DNA from: Amyelois transitella
Lineage: Eukaryota; Arthropoda; Insecta; Lepidoptera; Pyralidae
Reading direction: 5' to 3'
Length of the DNA: 64,000 nucleotides
Assembly: GCF_032362555.1 (NCBI RefSeq)
Contig: NC_083506.1
Span: 8,603,501-8,667,500 of the forward strand
Below, piece after piece: positions 32,923-45,298 of this stretch (its first letter is position 1; each line of letters begins with the position of its first letter). A program made the translations under genes and the position numbers. Below the pieces are notes generated by a model that did not search any database, was not told where the DNA came from, and saw nothing but the letters and a program-made list of their open reading frames with translations.

Positions 32923-34969
32923 TAGTAGAACCGCCTAAATGAGTCCTCGCCCGCGGAGTACAGGGGCGCGGGGGTATGACGACGAAGGGGAACGAAAGAG
33001 GTGCGGGCGGCGGTCGAGCGTAGCGTGTAATACAAGGGGCGAAATGTTACTGGACATTTCTTGAGATATGTGACGTCATAGTGGTTAGCGGCAAACAGGT
33101 GAAGATTTTTATTAAAAAAATAATAATGGCTATACAAAATTTGAATGAAACAACTGTAAACTATACAACGTGTTCCTTTTGTTATCCCATAACTCCATGG
33201 TATCAACGAGACCACGTACATGAATTAAATAGCATAAGCATTTTTCGATTATTGTTATTTTCAAATTTTTATTTTTCATACAAAACAATTCGATAAAAAT
33301 GTGATTTTATGATATATAGGTATGATATGTAGGTAAAAAAAAGGTAATAAAGTTATGTATGTAATATTTATTTATGCAAAATTTATCAAAATTATAAATC
33401 AATCACTTATGTCCATAATATCACTATCACTGGAACTTGATTCTTCACTTTCACAACAGCCATCATCAGAATCATCAGAATCGTCTTGCACATTAATAAT
33501 AAAATCAACAACTTCATCTAGGACTCCATCATGTTTGCAATATTCGTCTTCGATTTTAATCACGTGTTTAACACAATTCTCCCATTTCTCTTTGGGATAT
33601 TCAGCAAATAATCTCTCTAATATTTCTTTTTTCTGGTCCAAATTAGAGTCGATACTTTTTTGTGCTAATTGTCCTTTGATATCACCCCAGACCAACTCAA
33701 TTGGGTTCAGGTCTGGGTGATATGGAGGCAAACGCAATACTTCGTGTCCGTTTCTTTTCAATACCTCGTCAATTTTGTAAATATCTTCTGTGAAATTACT
33801 TTTAATTAATTTATATAAGTCATCCTTTCTAAGTTTTTCATCAAAAGGCACGTTATGTCGTCGTAGCCATTCTTGCATAGTTGGCTTGGTAGAAGCCATA
33901 GTTGGCTTTTTCTCTTCTCGAACCGAATGATAAGCTGCGTTGTCCATTACTATGACAGAATTTTGCGGTATATTAGGCATGAGCTTTTCATTTATCCATT
34001 TACTGAAATTTGCGAAATTCATAGAATCGTGATAATCACCTGTTTTACATTTGGATTTGAATATCACAAGGGCTCCGTCTACAAATCCAATTTGACCTCC
34101 ACAATGTACGATGATCAAACGGTCCCCTTTACCAATATGAGATAGAACGCCAAGTTCATCCTTTGATTGCCAACATTTTGAAACGTTATGAGACGCGTTT
34201 ACATAAGTTTCGTCAAGGTATAAAATATGTCTTCCTTCTCTACGATATTTTTTAATAGTATTTAGGTATTTCCACCTCCACGATGTGATATTTGGCTGTT
34301 CGATAAGGAGTTTCCTTTTAGATCCGCATTTCTTAAATTTAAAACCTAGATCATGTAATAATAGCCTTAAATATTCCCTGCCGCAGTGTAATATATTCTC
34401 TTCTCTAAGTACAGCGTTCAAAGTTTTCAGAGTAGGTATTTTTTTGAAAATTGTGTAAAACTGAGTGACTTTTCTTCTTACCACTCCTTTTGTGAAATCG
34501 TCTATTTCCACTCTTTTTCTACGAACCTGTTTTGGTTTTCTCGGTGATTTAAATCTCTCGTTGTCATTTAATGCTTTCCCTTGTTGTACAATTCTAGATA
34601 CAGTCTTTTCTGATAGTCCAGTAACTTCTGCTACAGTTTTATTTAAAGGTATATCTTGTTTATATTCATCAGAATTTGGGTCGAGTTTCTTTTTTCTAAA
34701 ATATTCATATACGTTAAACGCCATTTGTTTGCACTGACTATTAATTCTATGTCCGAAAATATTTCGACTCATCTTGAGAATGTAATCTCATGTATAATTT
34801 TCACAAGGCGTCCGCAACTGTCAACACGTGTGATCGCTAACCGCGTAGCGAGCGAACTGAGTTTTTACAAGAATGCGCCCGCCGCCCGCACCTCTCTCGG
34901 TCCCCTTCGTCGTCATACCCCCGCGCCCCTGTACTCCGCGGGCGAGGACTCATTTAGGCGGTTCTACTA
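32923..34969 (-). mobile_element. intact IS630/Tc1-like DNA transposon with long GC-rich TIRs
   Basis: About 2,047 bp. Ends read TAGTAGAACCGCC... and the complement, forming terminal inverted repeats of about 90 bp (32923-33015 and 34876-34969) with a strikingly GC-rich core ('ccgcggagtacaggggcgcg'). TA lies on both sides (32921-32922 and 34970-34971), consistent with TA target duplication as in the IS630-Tc1-mariner superfamily. One uninterrupted transposase gene occupies the middle. The two TIRs are almost identical and the gene is open, so the copy appears young and possibly still active. Confidence 0.85.
33399..34772 (-). CDS. DDE transposase, 457 aa, wide D-E spacing
   Basis: Single open frame from the ATG at 34772 to a stop at 33399. 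The N-terminal third contains helix-turn-helix signatures (VAEVTGLSEKTVSRIVQQG near residues 48-66). The catalytic core follows: first Asp in ILYLDETYVNA, second in NSVIVMDNAAYHS, and Glu in PPYHPDLNPIELVW. The second Asp and the Glu are separated by 81 residues, far more than the 34 of classical Tc1/mariner. The extra stretch (EEKKPTMASTKPTMQEWLRR and onwards to IYKIDEVLKRNG) is typical of a distinct group near IS630-Tc1-mariner. The C-terminus is very acidic and Ser-rich (DDSDDSDDGCCESEESSSSD). All catalytic residues are present and there are no stops. It cuts and pastes the surrounding element. Confidence 0.9.
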   Translation of the reverse strand: MSRNIFGHRINSQCKQMAFNVYEYFRKKKLDPNSDEYKQDIPLNKTVAEVTGLSEKTVSRIVQQGKALNDNERFKSPRKPKQVRRKRVEIDDFTKGVVRRKVTQFYTIFKKIPTLKTLNAVLREENILHCGREYLRLLLHDLGFKFKKCGSKRKLLIEQPNITSWRWKYLNTIKKYRREGRHILYLDETYVNASHNVSKCWQSKDELGVLSHIGKGDRLIIVHCGGQIGFVDGALVIFKSKCKTGDYHDSMNFANFSKWINEKLMPNIPQNSVIVMDNAAYHSVREEKKPTMASTKPTMQEWLRRHNVPFDEKLRKDDLYKLIKSNFTEDIYKIDEVLKRNGHEVLRLPPYHPDLNPIELVWGDIKGQLAQKSIDSNLDQKKEILERLFAEYPKEKWENCVKHVIKIEDEYCKHDGVLDEVVDFIINVQDDSDDSDDGCCESEESSSSDSDIMDISD

Positions 34970-36594
34970 TAGTAAGATACGGAATTACTGTAAAAAAAAT
35001 TTTAACTCGATGTAACATTCCATTTTATTTAACGTGAGTAATTCTTTGTATTAGATTATTATTCCGTTTAAATAAATACTGCCATTGATAGCCTAGATTT
35101 GCCAAATAAGGTTCAAAGTAAAAGAGTTATGGATTTCTCACACTCTAACGATATTATACAATATTATTTTATTACAATTTATTTCAACGAACAAAACCGA
35201 ATTCATTTTAAACATCAACGTGTTTGGCAACGTAGGTATTGAGTAAATGTGTTGGCCGATCCGGACGGGCGCCATGATGTCGCGTGGGCGGGAAACCCGT
35301 CTTGGTAGCGAGCAATAACTAATATGGTATCGAAATAAATAGGAAAGTAACTTTTAAGTGTAATTTAATGCAAAAGGCTTTTTTATTTGATTCACGAGAC
35401 CAGTTAATTTCAATTTCAACAATTGTATTATTTAAATGTGACTATAAAAGCAAAGAGTGTACGTACTTGCATATAGGTATAAATTGTAACCAAATTACTA
35501 TATGATTGTTCGGGCTTCCCTTGGAACCAGGTCATCGTCTGACTGGCCTGACCGCTAGCCGTCCAACCAACTCCCAACTCGAGCGAACAACAATCCAATC
35601 AAATATCCATTTTATAGTAGGTCGGTATCTCGGTAGTTCATATTCTTCGCGTTGCTTTCATAAGGTTTAAAATAATAAGAGTGCATTAGTACCTACTCGA
35701 CTAGTGAGTTTGTTCCTAACCTGCATACATCAAAATTCTGGAACTGGCGCACGCCGCGCGCGTCACCAAAAAAAAAGGTTTAGTTTGCAATCTATCAGCA
35801 ATTGACACGAAATTAGGTACTCAAATATATTGTTTTGGTATTATTTGAATTTAAGCGGGCTCCGATTTCATTTTCGTACATATTTTTCCAAGTCCAATGA
35901 TTTTACAAACAAACAAAAAGATTAGATTATAGTATTTCCTGGAATATCTTCCACATTTATGACCAGACCTTAACCAAATTTCTATAGGACCAATCGGACA
36001 CTACTCTTTTCAATGCAAAAATATTTTTTCTAATCGAATTATTAATACCGGAGATATGCGGTTAATGTTTATAAACCATAAGTGTACTTAAGGTACTCTT
36101 GGAGAGAAAAAGATAACTCTTAGGAGAAGCACATTAGGTAAGTTCAATTGCAAACATAATCGACATGTGCGTATGGCCAGACCCTCACTCCTCACATATA
36201 GGATTGAAAGCTTTTTTTTTACTAAATCCTGAACATATTTTTAAAGAATTGTGCAGGAGTGGCCCCTAGATCACACGCACATTAATCGACCATGCCTGCA
36301 AATAGCTAGATATCCATAGGTATCTAGTACCTACAATCAGAAAACACTTGTATCAAGAGAGTATGGCGTCATTCTCTGCGAATTCAGGCGTTCGCAAACC
36401 AACGACTTAAATACGGAGTGTATGAATGTGACAATAATATGTGTGAGTCAACCTAAGCCAGTCAATACCACTTGCCCAAATAAATACGTATTAATTGCGT
36501 TGCACTTACCTCTTCAGAAATGAACAACGCTAAATTTATTTCCTTATATTGCATTACTTTCTTGTTTGTGAGTATTAACTACTTGGGTATATTC

Positions 36595-36785
36595 ATATTA
36601 ATATGAATGAAAGCAAGTTGATTAAGTAAATAGATGGAAAGTGTGAATAGGAACTTAAGAGAGGAACGGCAAAAGATAATGAACGTCCTTGTTTATCTTG
36701 ATAAAATTGGAGACGTCCTGGCGAACTATCAGGTCAAGATTACCCTAAACAGACTAGCTTGAATATGGATGTAATATCTGCCTGC
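36595..36785 (+). pseudogene. degraded RTE-like LINE fragment
   Basis: 'aatgaaagcaagttgattaa', then 'cttgataaaattggagacgt' and 'gtcaagattaccctaaacag' follow, with many substitutions, the order at 10405-10560. Non-coding remnant. Confidence 0.5.
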
Positions 36786-37273
36786 CATACCCATATACCG
36801 CATTATCTATCAAATATACGTTTGTTGTATGGGAGTCCTCCTTTAATTTATTACTTTATTTTATTATTTATTTTTAAAAGTAACTAATATACAACTAAAT
36901 AAACAGAAAAAAATTTAAGCGTCTACTAGTTACCGTTATCAATATTGAGCAAAAAATGTTTCGTGTATGCCACCCAGAAGCGCAGGCAGACGTACGGACA
37001 GACAGCGCCGCTGTCTGTCTGTCCGGCTTTGTAATAGTGTCCCGTGTTTACCTTTTAGGTACGAAACACCAAAAAAATTATAAATAAAACTGTGTTTATT
37101 AGTTTGTACACGCTAGGTAATCTCCGGATCAACCAAACGGATAGAATTAAGCTTTTTTGTTGTGCAGGTTGTCTGGTTAATCGCGTTGCATATCTATTGA
37201 AAAGGCAAAAGCGAAAAAGTTAGTATTTTTAACCCGCAACGGAAAAAAGGGTTGTTATTAGATTGACGTGTCT

Positions 37274-37640
37274 AGAATAGAATAGATTTATTTTTAAAAT
37301 TGGATACAAGGTATCACTTATTGCCGTCACATCACTTACCTATATCTAATAATCTAATCCACTAAGTACTACTTCTCTACTGTGCTGCTAAGCTACATTA
37401 GACTTTCTTACTTTTTAAAGGAGACGTAAATTTTTTTCGGGGTTTTTTTATTGTACATTTTATTTTATATACATAGAAAAGAATAGATTTATTTTCAAAA
37501 TTTGATACTCAGTATCACTTACTAACGTCACATAACTTAAGTCTATATCTACTACCGCTTTCAAAGCGCGTGTAGAAGAAGCGGCGGAACAAAGTGCTGC
37601 CATTATTTTTAAGAAGTGTTTCAGCTTCATTAGGGCTAGA
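37274..37640 (-). repeat. tandemly duplicated non-coding repeat
   Basis: 'agaatagatttatttttaaaattggatac...ggtatcacttattgccgtcacat' at 37274-37340 recurs diverged at 37478-37545. After the second copy the repeat continues into 'cgcgtgtagaagaagcggcg', a block common in moth retroelement 3' ends. Confidence 0.5.
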
Positions 37641-37967
37641 ATCAAAATAAGAAGTTAATTCCAATGAAGTTGTAAAAAATATCGGATAAATTGGTTATTT
37701 CTAAAGTTGAGGTAATTTTCCTATTTTCATAATTAAGTGTGTTCATGATTTACTATGTCCGTAAATATGAAACGCGATTAACCGACAACAACGCGACACC
37801 CTGTATATCTATAAATAAACCAGGCTTATTAAGCCTGGGTAATATATCTGCACTAAAAATAAAGAGCAAATATTTATATTTTTGTAAGTTTGTAATGAAT
37901 AAACTGAAAACTAATGAATTGATTTCAAAAATTTTATTCAGATCAGATATTGAACTCTTCGAATTTT

Positions 37968-38020
37968 CAAGACTGTTGGCTCTGTCTACCCCGCAAGGAA
38001 TATAGACGTGACTCAATGTT
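37968..38020 (-). repeat. fragment of the 'gggtagacagagcc' repeat
   Basis: 'gactgttggctctgtctaccccgcaaggaatatagacgtga' is the reverse complement of the 5' part of the family, truncated on both sides. Confidence 0.65.
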
Positions 38021-38219
38021 TGGTAAACCAAATAAAAATATTCAGAAACTTCAGACTATTAAATTAAGAAAGCACGCTCCCACGTTATCATAGATAGTTA
38101 TATTATTTTTGGATTACTTCCAAATTTCCAATGTGCAGCTACTACCCAGCTTCCCACGCATTATTTTGGTAAAAATAAAAAATAAACTTTACAAATAAAT
38201 GTGTTATTTTTAAAACTTT

Positions 38220-38650
38220 ATTCTTTTGATAGTTATGTCTTCTTCTTAGTCGAACACTCTAGTCAGAGTGGTCGTGGTTGCGCAGACGAGGTATGAGATG
38301 AGAAGTGTTCGGCGGGTATTCTTTCCCGAGGATTGTTCTCTCAGTGATGTGCTTTCATTTCTGCCGGTTACAGACGTTGCGAGTACACTGACCATGGAAG
38401 ACTCAGTAGCTTTTTGATCAGGTCAGTCCAGCAAGTTGGTGATCGGCCGCGTATTCTCTAGCTTCATTGCTCACCTGGCCCTGAATAACCAGTCTCTCCA
38501 TCGACTTCTCATTTCGGAAAATGTGACCAAAGAACTTTAGTATTCGTAATTGCACAGTTGACGAAAGTCGGTTTTTAATATGAAGCTCTTTTGAGGATGG
38601 AAACATTGGTGCGGAACGCCGTCCAGTTATATTGCTTCTTTAAATTTGAC
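38220..38650 (-). pseudogene. RTE-like LINE 3' end, second subfamily
   Basis: The minus strand reads LRILKFFGHIFRNEKSMERL and VIQGQV. In other frames it continues RGRSPTCWTDLIKK and ends with an Arg/His-rich segment before 'gaagaagaagacataac'. This is the conserved C-terminus of RTE-type ORFs (compare RWFGHMERMDESRL at 10385), of a different subfamily from the 10-kb copy, with frameshifts. Dead. Confidence 0.6.
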
Positions 38651-41600
38651 CGCTGCTGCTTATGACTTCATTTATTAATTAAGCACGTTGTTTGTGAATA
38701 TTTATTATATAATACATAGTTGTGTAGGCTGGTATGTATATTCAGTATCAGGTTTTTCAGATAAACATTATCAATTGTTAACTTGCCTTCTATTTCGCGA
38801 TTAATAATACGAATGTACTCTAACTATCTCTTTTTTATACTTGTTTATCTTGTTTGTATTCATTATACGAACTCCCCTGCCCGGGGCGCAATGACTGACA
38901 TGCCCGTGCACTGCACCACTCTGAGGTTCTAGGTTTTACCAGCACGGGCAAATATTTGTGCTTTGTTTTGAAAGATTTATTGACGATTCCGAATGACTTG
39001 TGCTGGTTAATTTGTTTTTCAATTTTATTTCATCAATGGTTTTTTATTTCGGGCGGCAGTTTTGCTAATATCTCAGTAATTACTACCAGCTTTGATTAGG
39101 GGCTAAGGTCAAAAGCAGATGGCCTTCTTTACTTGTGTCAGGAAGAGTTGAATAAGATCTGGTTTAAAAAAGTAGAATGGAAGCCATGGGCATGGACACA
39201 GCCTCCGAGAAACGGTGTGCTTTAGGTAGTCTATTTTTACAAACGCAGAAACATCGTCCTAAAGGAATGAACCATTGGACTGGTGGTTACCTACTCTGAT
39301 TATTGGAAAACTTGTTCAGTTCCCAGAAATAGGCAATGAATCTATTCGGGATGATAAATGCCGGCCCAACCACCTTGATAATCTCCTCCCGCAGGTGAAT
39401 TGCAGATATAGATGATCGGAATAGATATTGGGGAAATATTCAACAGCGATTTCAGTCACGAAATAATGATCGAAATTAAAAATCAAATATCATTTAAGCG
39501 ACTCCTTGTATGATTTTATCCTACATAGGTATCTTTGTATGATTTTAAATGAACAATAGTTGTTAAACCATTCGATTGACAGAAAGAAATCCCCATTGGG
39601 ATAAAACCGCCATTGAGCATATTCTTCTATCCAATAACTGCTATGTAAGTATTTAGTTATATTTCATTTTATGTGCAATAAATAATTTACAAAGAAACTA
39701 ACAATAAATTCCTTTCCATAATGGTTAAAAAAGTATACCTAAAGACGATAAAGGATAACCAATGGTTTAATTTTACACCACATGTGAAACAAGTTGTAGT
39801 TTTTTTTGAATAGAGAACAATAATTTTGCTTTAATATCTTCTTTTTTTGGAGTTGTTCTTTAAAGTTCAAATTGTTTAACTACGAAGGTTGCTTATTAGC
39901 TGTTGTCGGGTGTGTTCGATTCTCAGAAAACGTCCAAGCACGCGCCGTTGCCCGTCAGCCGAGTCGCGTCAAGCTTTTTCACATTTACCATTACAATATT
40001 TCCAGGAACGGTTCATAGTTTGCCTTAAACCATTATTTGAGTTATTTTAACAACTGATAGGGCGATGTTTTGTTGAAATGTCCATTAAACTAGCTAATTT
40101 AATGAAATGTCGTGTAGTTAGCTGTTATTAGCACAAAAAAATATTAGTAAGTTTTTAAATTATACAAAATAATTGAATTTTTTTTGATAACGATTATCTG
40201 GTGGCATCTACCGAAACAGCATATTTCGTTCGGCAACTGCAGTGAGCGCCACCGAAATACCATGAAAAATTAACCTGGCGAGCCTTAATAACATAAGTAT
40301 GTAAGTTCTTGAATAGCCATTCAAGGGCCTTCATCGGAACCATATCAGAACCGAATAGATGGATAGCGAAAACAGAACATAACAAAGTTTGTACTGGAAA
40401 ATACATTTAAGTACACCCTTTTGAGATAAATTATGTCAATTCGAGTGCCAGTATGAAAATCAAGAAAAGGTGAGAATAAAGGTGTTTAAAAATTATATAA
40501 ACGGCTATAACAGAGAAGTAACAAGCATGATTACTAAATCAATACCTACAAAATGTTTTCCTGCCATTAATTTATGTAAATGTCGCACAGGTTACTAGTA
40601 ATACAATGCTAAATGACCTTCATTGAATTTTCTTTAATATTGTCAGACTTAAAACTTCAGTTAGAAATTACCAGTCTAGACAAAATAATGATATAGTATG
40701 TAGTAAACGTGAGTTTATAGAATGAGTAATAAAAAGTACTAAGGGGAGTCAAGGGTTCCTGATCTGTTTGTATGCGTGTACCTATCTCCGGAACTAAAAA
40801 GACAGATTTAGATGAAACTGTTTGTTATGTAACTTAATAGTTACAAGTATTAACCTGGGCAAGCAAATACATAGGGTACCTGCGATAATTAATGTGGGTA
40901 GAGAACACCCAAATATTGCTGGACTGAGTTATGATACTTTATTGGGCACAAAGACAGACGAAAATAGCTTAGCTAACTAACATAGACTACGTTTCTTAAA
41001 AAGCTACGCCACGGGTAAAAACTAGTTTCATATATAATTATATAGGGCTTCAAATTTAAATAAGGTATAAACTATATTAATGTTTGATTCATCTAAGAAC
41101 GGCCGATTACATAATTTTGACAATGTTGTCAATGTTTGACATCAGCACGAAACCGTTTGATGCTCAAAGCAATTTAAGTAGAAGTTAACTAAACCTGATT
41201 ACTTATTATGATTACCTAATGATTTATTTGGAACTTAAGAAAATTGGGAAAGAAATACCTAATTGAATCTGTCTAAAAGATCAAGGCACTTATTTTGTGG
41301 CATGCAAAAGTTACTAAACCAGTAAGTTCAGGAGGGCGCATTCGTGCACCTGCTCAAGAACTGGCGGCTGCACCAATGTCCGGTGAGGATATTTTTATTT
41401 ATAGCGGCCTAGTGTTTGCCAAAGGTTCCAAAGTGCAGTAATATATCTAACTACTTTACAAAATATTAAAAATATAATGACTAATAATTTCGCCAAATCT
41501 GTTTGGTGAAATTTTTAGCCATGTGTCACAAGTGAAGGACTTCATAAGTAGGAAGTACCTATATTTCTTAAGTACTTAAATCTTTTATTGTAGTTATCAG

Positions 41601-42469
41601 AGCTAAGTTAGAATCTTAAAGGTTAAGTCGAAAAGACTGCAGATTATTTTTAAGGCGTTAGAAATAGTAAACTTCATAGATCAAACAGATAAGTAGGTAT
41701 ATCGTGAAATAATCAATTTGAAAGGAAGTAAAAATCATGTCATCGCGAGAGATTTCGCGACTTAGATGAATGGGAGAGGAACGCAAGTGGATCGTGAGGC
41801 TGCACTGCAAATGGAACCTGTAGGACCGGTCTGCGATGCTTTTTATTCCCGAGCCTCTGTCGCCGCTCGACTGCGCACTAATGAGAGATCACAACTGAAT
41901 GGGAATTGATGATTATACTTGAATAACTGGCCTGCAATAATTTCCTGTCTGTATCTCGACTTCACAGAATTTTTTTAAATAAATATAACAAATTTTAATA
42001 ATTAATACAGTATGTACATAAAAGGCCTTTAAATGTAAGCCTAGTACGTTAGAGTTGGTAAAGGTACTGACTTACTTTCCTATAAGAATATTAAGTCATT
42101 ACGCTTAGAATAAGTAAGTAACACTAACTAGATGTCTAAGTTTAATATAATCTTTGGCATAAGTCAAATAAACCCTTCGCACCATTTCAAAATTTTAGCT
42201 AGGTAGGTACGGATGTTGGGTCCAGTCCAGGAGATACCAGCTCTCCTTAGTGGTATACAGCAGTACCTATTCCTTTCGTCTTCTGCACTACCTACTTAAA
42301 TATAACACCAGAGATCTTTATTATAAGTAGTCTATCATAATTAAGCGTTTTGTTGGATATACGAATTATAATTTAGTATACAACGTGATCAAGTACTATA
42401 ACACGTTCTACTTTGTTCGCATTATCTTCAAGTGTGATGACGGAAGAGTTGCGTTCGTTGCAATTAGAA

Positions 42470-42775
42470 GGTGTGGTACGAATGAGATAGGACGGAGATC
42501 GGCATGCGGCGGGGGCGGGCGGACGTGCCAAGGCAGGCAGGCAAGCAACATATTTACTCATACGCCCGAGGCGTAAATCACTGTGCATCTATTTCGAGTT
42601 GGCCGGTGCGAGCGCGGGCTGAAGGCGGAGGGGGCGGGTAGACGCCGATGCCGGTCTGGCGCCAGAAGGATTCCCCAACGCCCCGCGCAACCCGCACACC
42701 GCACTCCGCGGCTCTCCCCGCACCGTCACTCGAGGAGGCACACTCGAGGTCACCGCGCACCCACTTACCTTTCTT
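42470..42775. other. CpG/GC-rich island with a minus-strand splice donor
   Basis: A sharp GC-rich block in an AT-rich desert ('gcatgcggcgggggcgggcg', 'cgccccgcgcaacccgcaca'). On the minus strand AAG-GTAAGTGG at about 42760-42775 is an excellent splice donor, following an open stretch MGSVDILVSDLRLHKK. This could be a 5' exon and promoter region of a minus-strand transcript; the nearest minus-strand gene downstream is schnurri, 14 kb away. No family is recognised and the coding status is unproven. Confidence 0.3.
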
Positions 42776-43019
42776 ATGTAGTCGCAAATCCGACACCAAT
42801 ATATCTACGCTTCCCAAACTCTAACCAAGTTAATGCTATAGCTTTTGTTGATAATTTTTAGGAATAGGTATCCTTTGTTGTAAAACAGGACTTGCGCCAT
42901 AGAGGGTTTGGGATTTGCGTTATTGAATTGTATAACATGCAATTTATAGGGTACCTAATGTGATGAAGATTTCTAGAAGATGACCAATTTCAGAATATTA
43001 AACTTATGGAGTAAGTTCG

Positions 43020-43115
43020 GTGTTTTGTTTTGCCGTGTGGTTCCCGGCACCACTGCAAAAAAGAATAGGACCCCTCCATCTCGTTTCTATGGATGTCGTA
43101 AAAGTGGTTTTTATT
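43020..43115 (-). repeat. fragment of the 'gccgggaaccacacggcac' repeat end
   Basis: 'gccgtgtggttcccggcacc' to 'tatggatgtcgtaaaagtgg' is the reverse complement of the distal part of the family seen at 15700-15770. Confidence 0.65.
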
Positions 43116-43257
43116 ATATCCCTACTTTTAAATACGCGTTTACAATAATACCTAGTCCCTATTTATTTATGGAAAAGTATAAAACGAACAAATGAAGTAC
43201 ATATTTTCATGTAAATACTTCCCGGGATTCCCAAGCTAAACGCATTTTATATACTTA

Positions 43258-43580
43258 CTAGCTGGTGCCCGCGACTTCGCTCACGGACGTTGTTGTATTA
43301 ATCAAACCCTGCGTTAACATTTCAAATCATTATGCTGGATGAAAGGTATAAGGTACCTACATTTGTTCTTCTCAGGCATTAGGCGTGCTTTGGATAACTC
43401 GCCCGCGAATTCGTACGAACAATGACCCATTTTTCTCCCGTGGGAATTCTTGGAAATACTAAGGTTGTTTACTACATTATCTAAGGAATAATCATGCCAA
43501 ATTAGCTATATTTATAATAAAATAGCATTTTCCGCGGTTTGCTCCGCACATTGTCGTTCTTAGACAATCTCGCGGGAACA
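43258..43580 (-). mobile_element. Helitron-like 3' terminus, other end unclear
   Basis: A CTAG at 43258 preceded by A and followed by 'ctggtgcccgcgacttcgct' matches the reversed Helitron 3' end. A clear TC terminus was not found. The downstream repeat-like 'ttccgcggtttgctccgcac' near 43530 may belong to it. Confidence 0.4.
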
Positions 43581-44264
43581 TATAATACATTCCTTTTTAA
43601 GCATGCAAGAAACTCATAAAATATCCTCTTCAATTCCTTATTTTGTTTGTTATCTCTTTATGGTTTATCCACTCAACCAATAAGTATGGAATCTTTCAAT
43701 GTACTTACATAGTTCGAAATTATTTCTAAACGCGTAACTTTCAGGATAGATTTAATACTAGGTAGGTACTGCTAAAATTCAATACATAGCGATTATTTCA
43801 AAGTACAATGCACTTATTTAATGTTTCCAAGGAAAATTTTCACAAAAGAACCCGCGGAGATATTCAATTTCTTCACCATAATTTTTTCCTATAAGAATCA
43901 CCGTTAGAGCATCTATTAACAGAGAAACTAATCAGAAAAGAGTCATTAGTTCATAGTCCCAGGCAGGATTTAAATTTGTGTCCACACGTACTGTTTGCAA
44001 TCAATCCTTCAAACGCCGACGCCGAATCTCGAGTCGCGATCGAAAGTAGGTACTTACCTTTAAATAAGTAATTCAAAGCACGCATTTTAATTTCACGTTA
44101 TTTCAAAATCCTTGAATCCAATTAATGTGCTGAAAAGGCCAAAATTTATCTCCGTTAAATTATCTTGATGATGAAATAACACTTAATCATAAAGATTTTA
44201 AAATGCACCTTTTAATTAACATAATTTTTAATATTAAAAATACCTTATAGCTTCTTAATTATAC

Positions 44265-44762
44265 ATACATACGTAAAATCACGCCTCTTTCCCGGAGGGG
44301 TAGGCAGAGACTACCTCTTTCCACTTGCCACGATCTCTGCATATTTCCTTCGCTTCATCCACTTTCATAACTCTCTTCATGCAAGCTCGGCGGTTTCGGG
44401 TACTTTTGACCTGACCCTTTACCAGGACGTCCTTAATTTGATCAAGATACCTACGTTCGTCTAGGTCTTCCCACTCCGACCTTTCCCTCCACACTCTCCT
44501 TGTATATCTGCTTAGTCAACCTGTTTTCATTCATCCACTCCACATGACCGAACCATCTCAACATACCCTTTTCTATTCCTGTAACTACGTCTCATCACAA
44601 CATTCCCTTATCACGCTGTTCCTTATCCGGTCACTCAATTTCACACCCAACATACTCCTTAACGCTTTCATTTCCACTGCATTTATTCTGCTTTCGTGCT
44701 TCTTTTGCCATACCCAACTTTCACTCCCATACATTAATGTCGGGACCAACACGCTGTATTAA
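44265..44762 (-). pseudogene. RTE-like LINE 3' end, minus-strand copy
   Basis: Reverse-strand counterpart of 10190-10675: tail 'cataaaat...cctctttcc', then [33 protein letters not shown] and, further in, the FGHVEWMNENRL and YGSESWVWQKKHESRINAVE regions spread over several frames. Same subfamily as the 10-kb copy, 5'-truncated, with frameshifts. No function expected. Confidence 0.7.
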
Positions 44763-45298
44763 TTCTTAATTATATAAGTAAGATATATGGTATTGCGACC
44801 TTTTTATAGATCTATTAAAAACCTTTATTTTTGTAGTACATTGTATGCATATACAGACAAGGAAAGCTTTTTGGAAGCGCTTTTTCCCCCGGATTACTTA
44901 ATAAATATTGATAAATCTATCTGAAGTCTAATTTATGTCCAGTCCAGAATATTCACCGACAGATACGGAGCGATTGATCCTATAAGTTTCGTTTTTCCAT
45001 TTGACCCTAGAAGTGTATAAATTAAGTAGTAAATTCATTAGTGAAAATATTGCCATTGCTTCAAGAAATCAAACAAAATATCATTTCAGCAAAACAGCAT
45101 TTTAATCATTAACATTCAAAATTTTATACATTGCAATTAATGCTACAAATACATTGAGTGGATTCTGTCAATTTATCAGATTGCCAGTTTCTTATTAAAA
45201 CATCTAAGAATTATTACTATTATTATGATGAAATAGGTATATAAATTGTATGTAACTATTATAAAGTTACAATGACGAAAGCATTTTTTTTATTTATT

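Larger units (their letters stand above)
34972..42470. other. repeat-rich intergenic region
   Basis: About 7.5 kb without a supported host gene. It contains LINE and other repeat debris, listed separately. Known moth repeat debris also occurs at 36950-37075, around 'cagcgccgctgtctgtctg' and 'aatagtgtcccgtgtttacc', and a CTAG-ended degraded Helitron at about 40740-41030. Remaining sequence is AT-rich and featureless to my reading. Confidence 0.5.
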
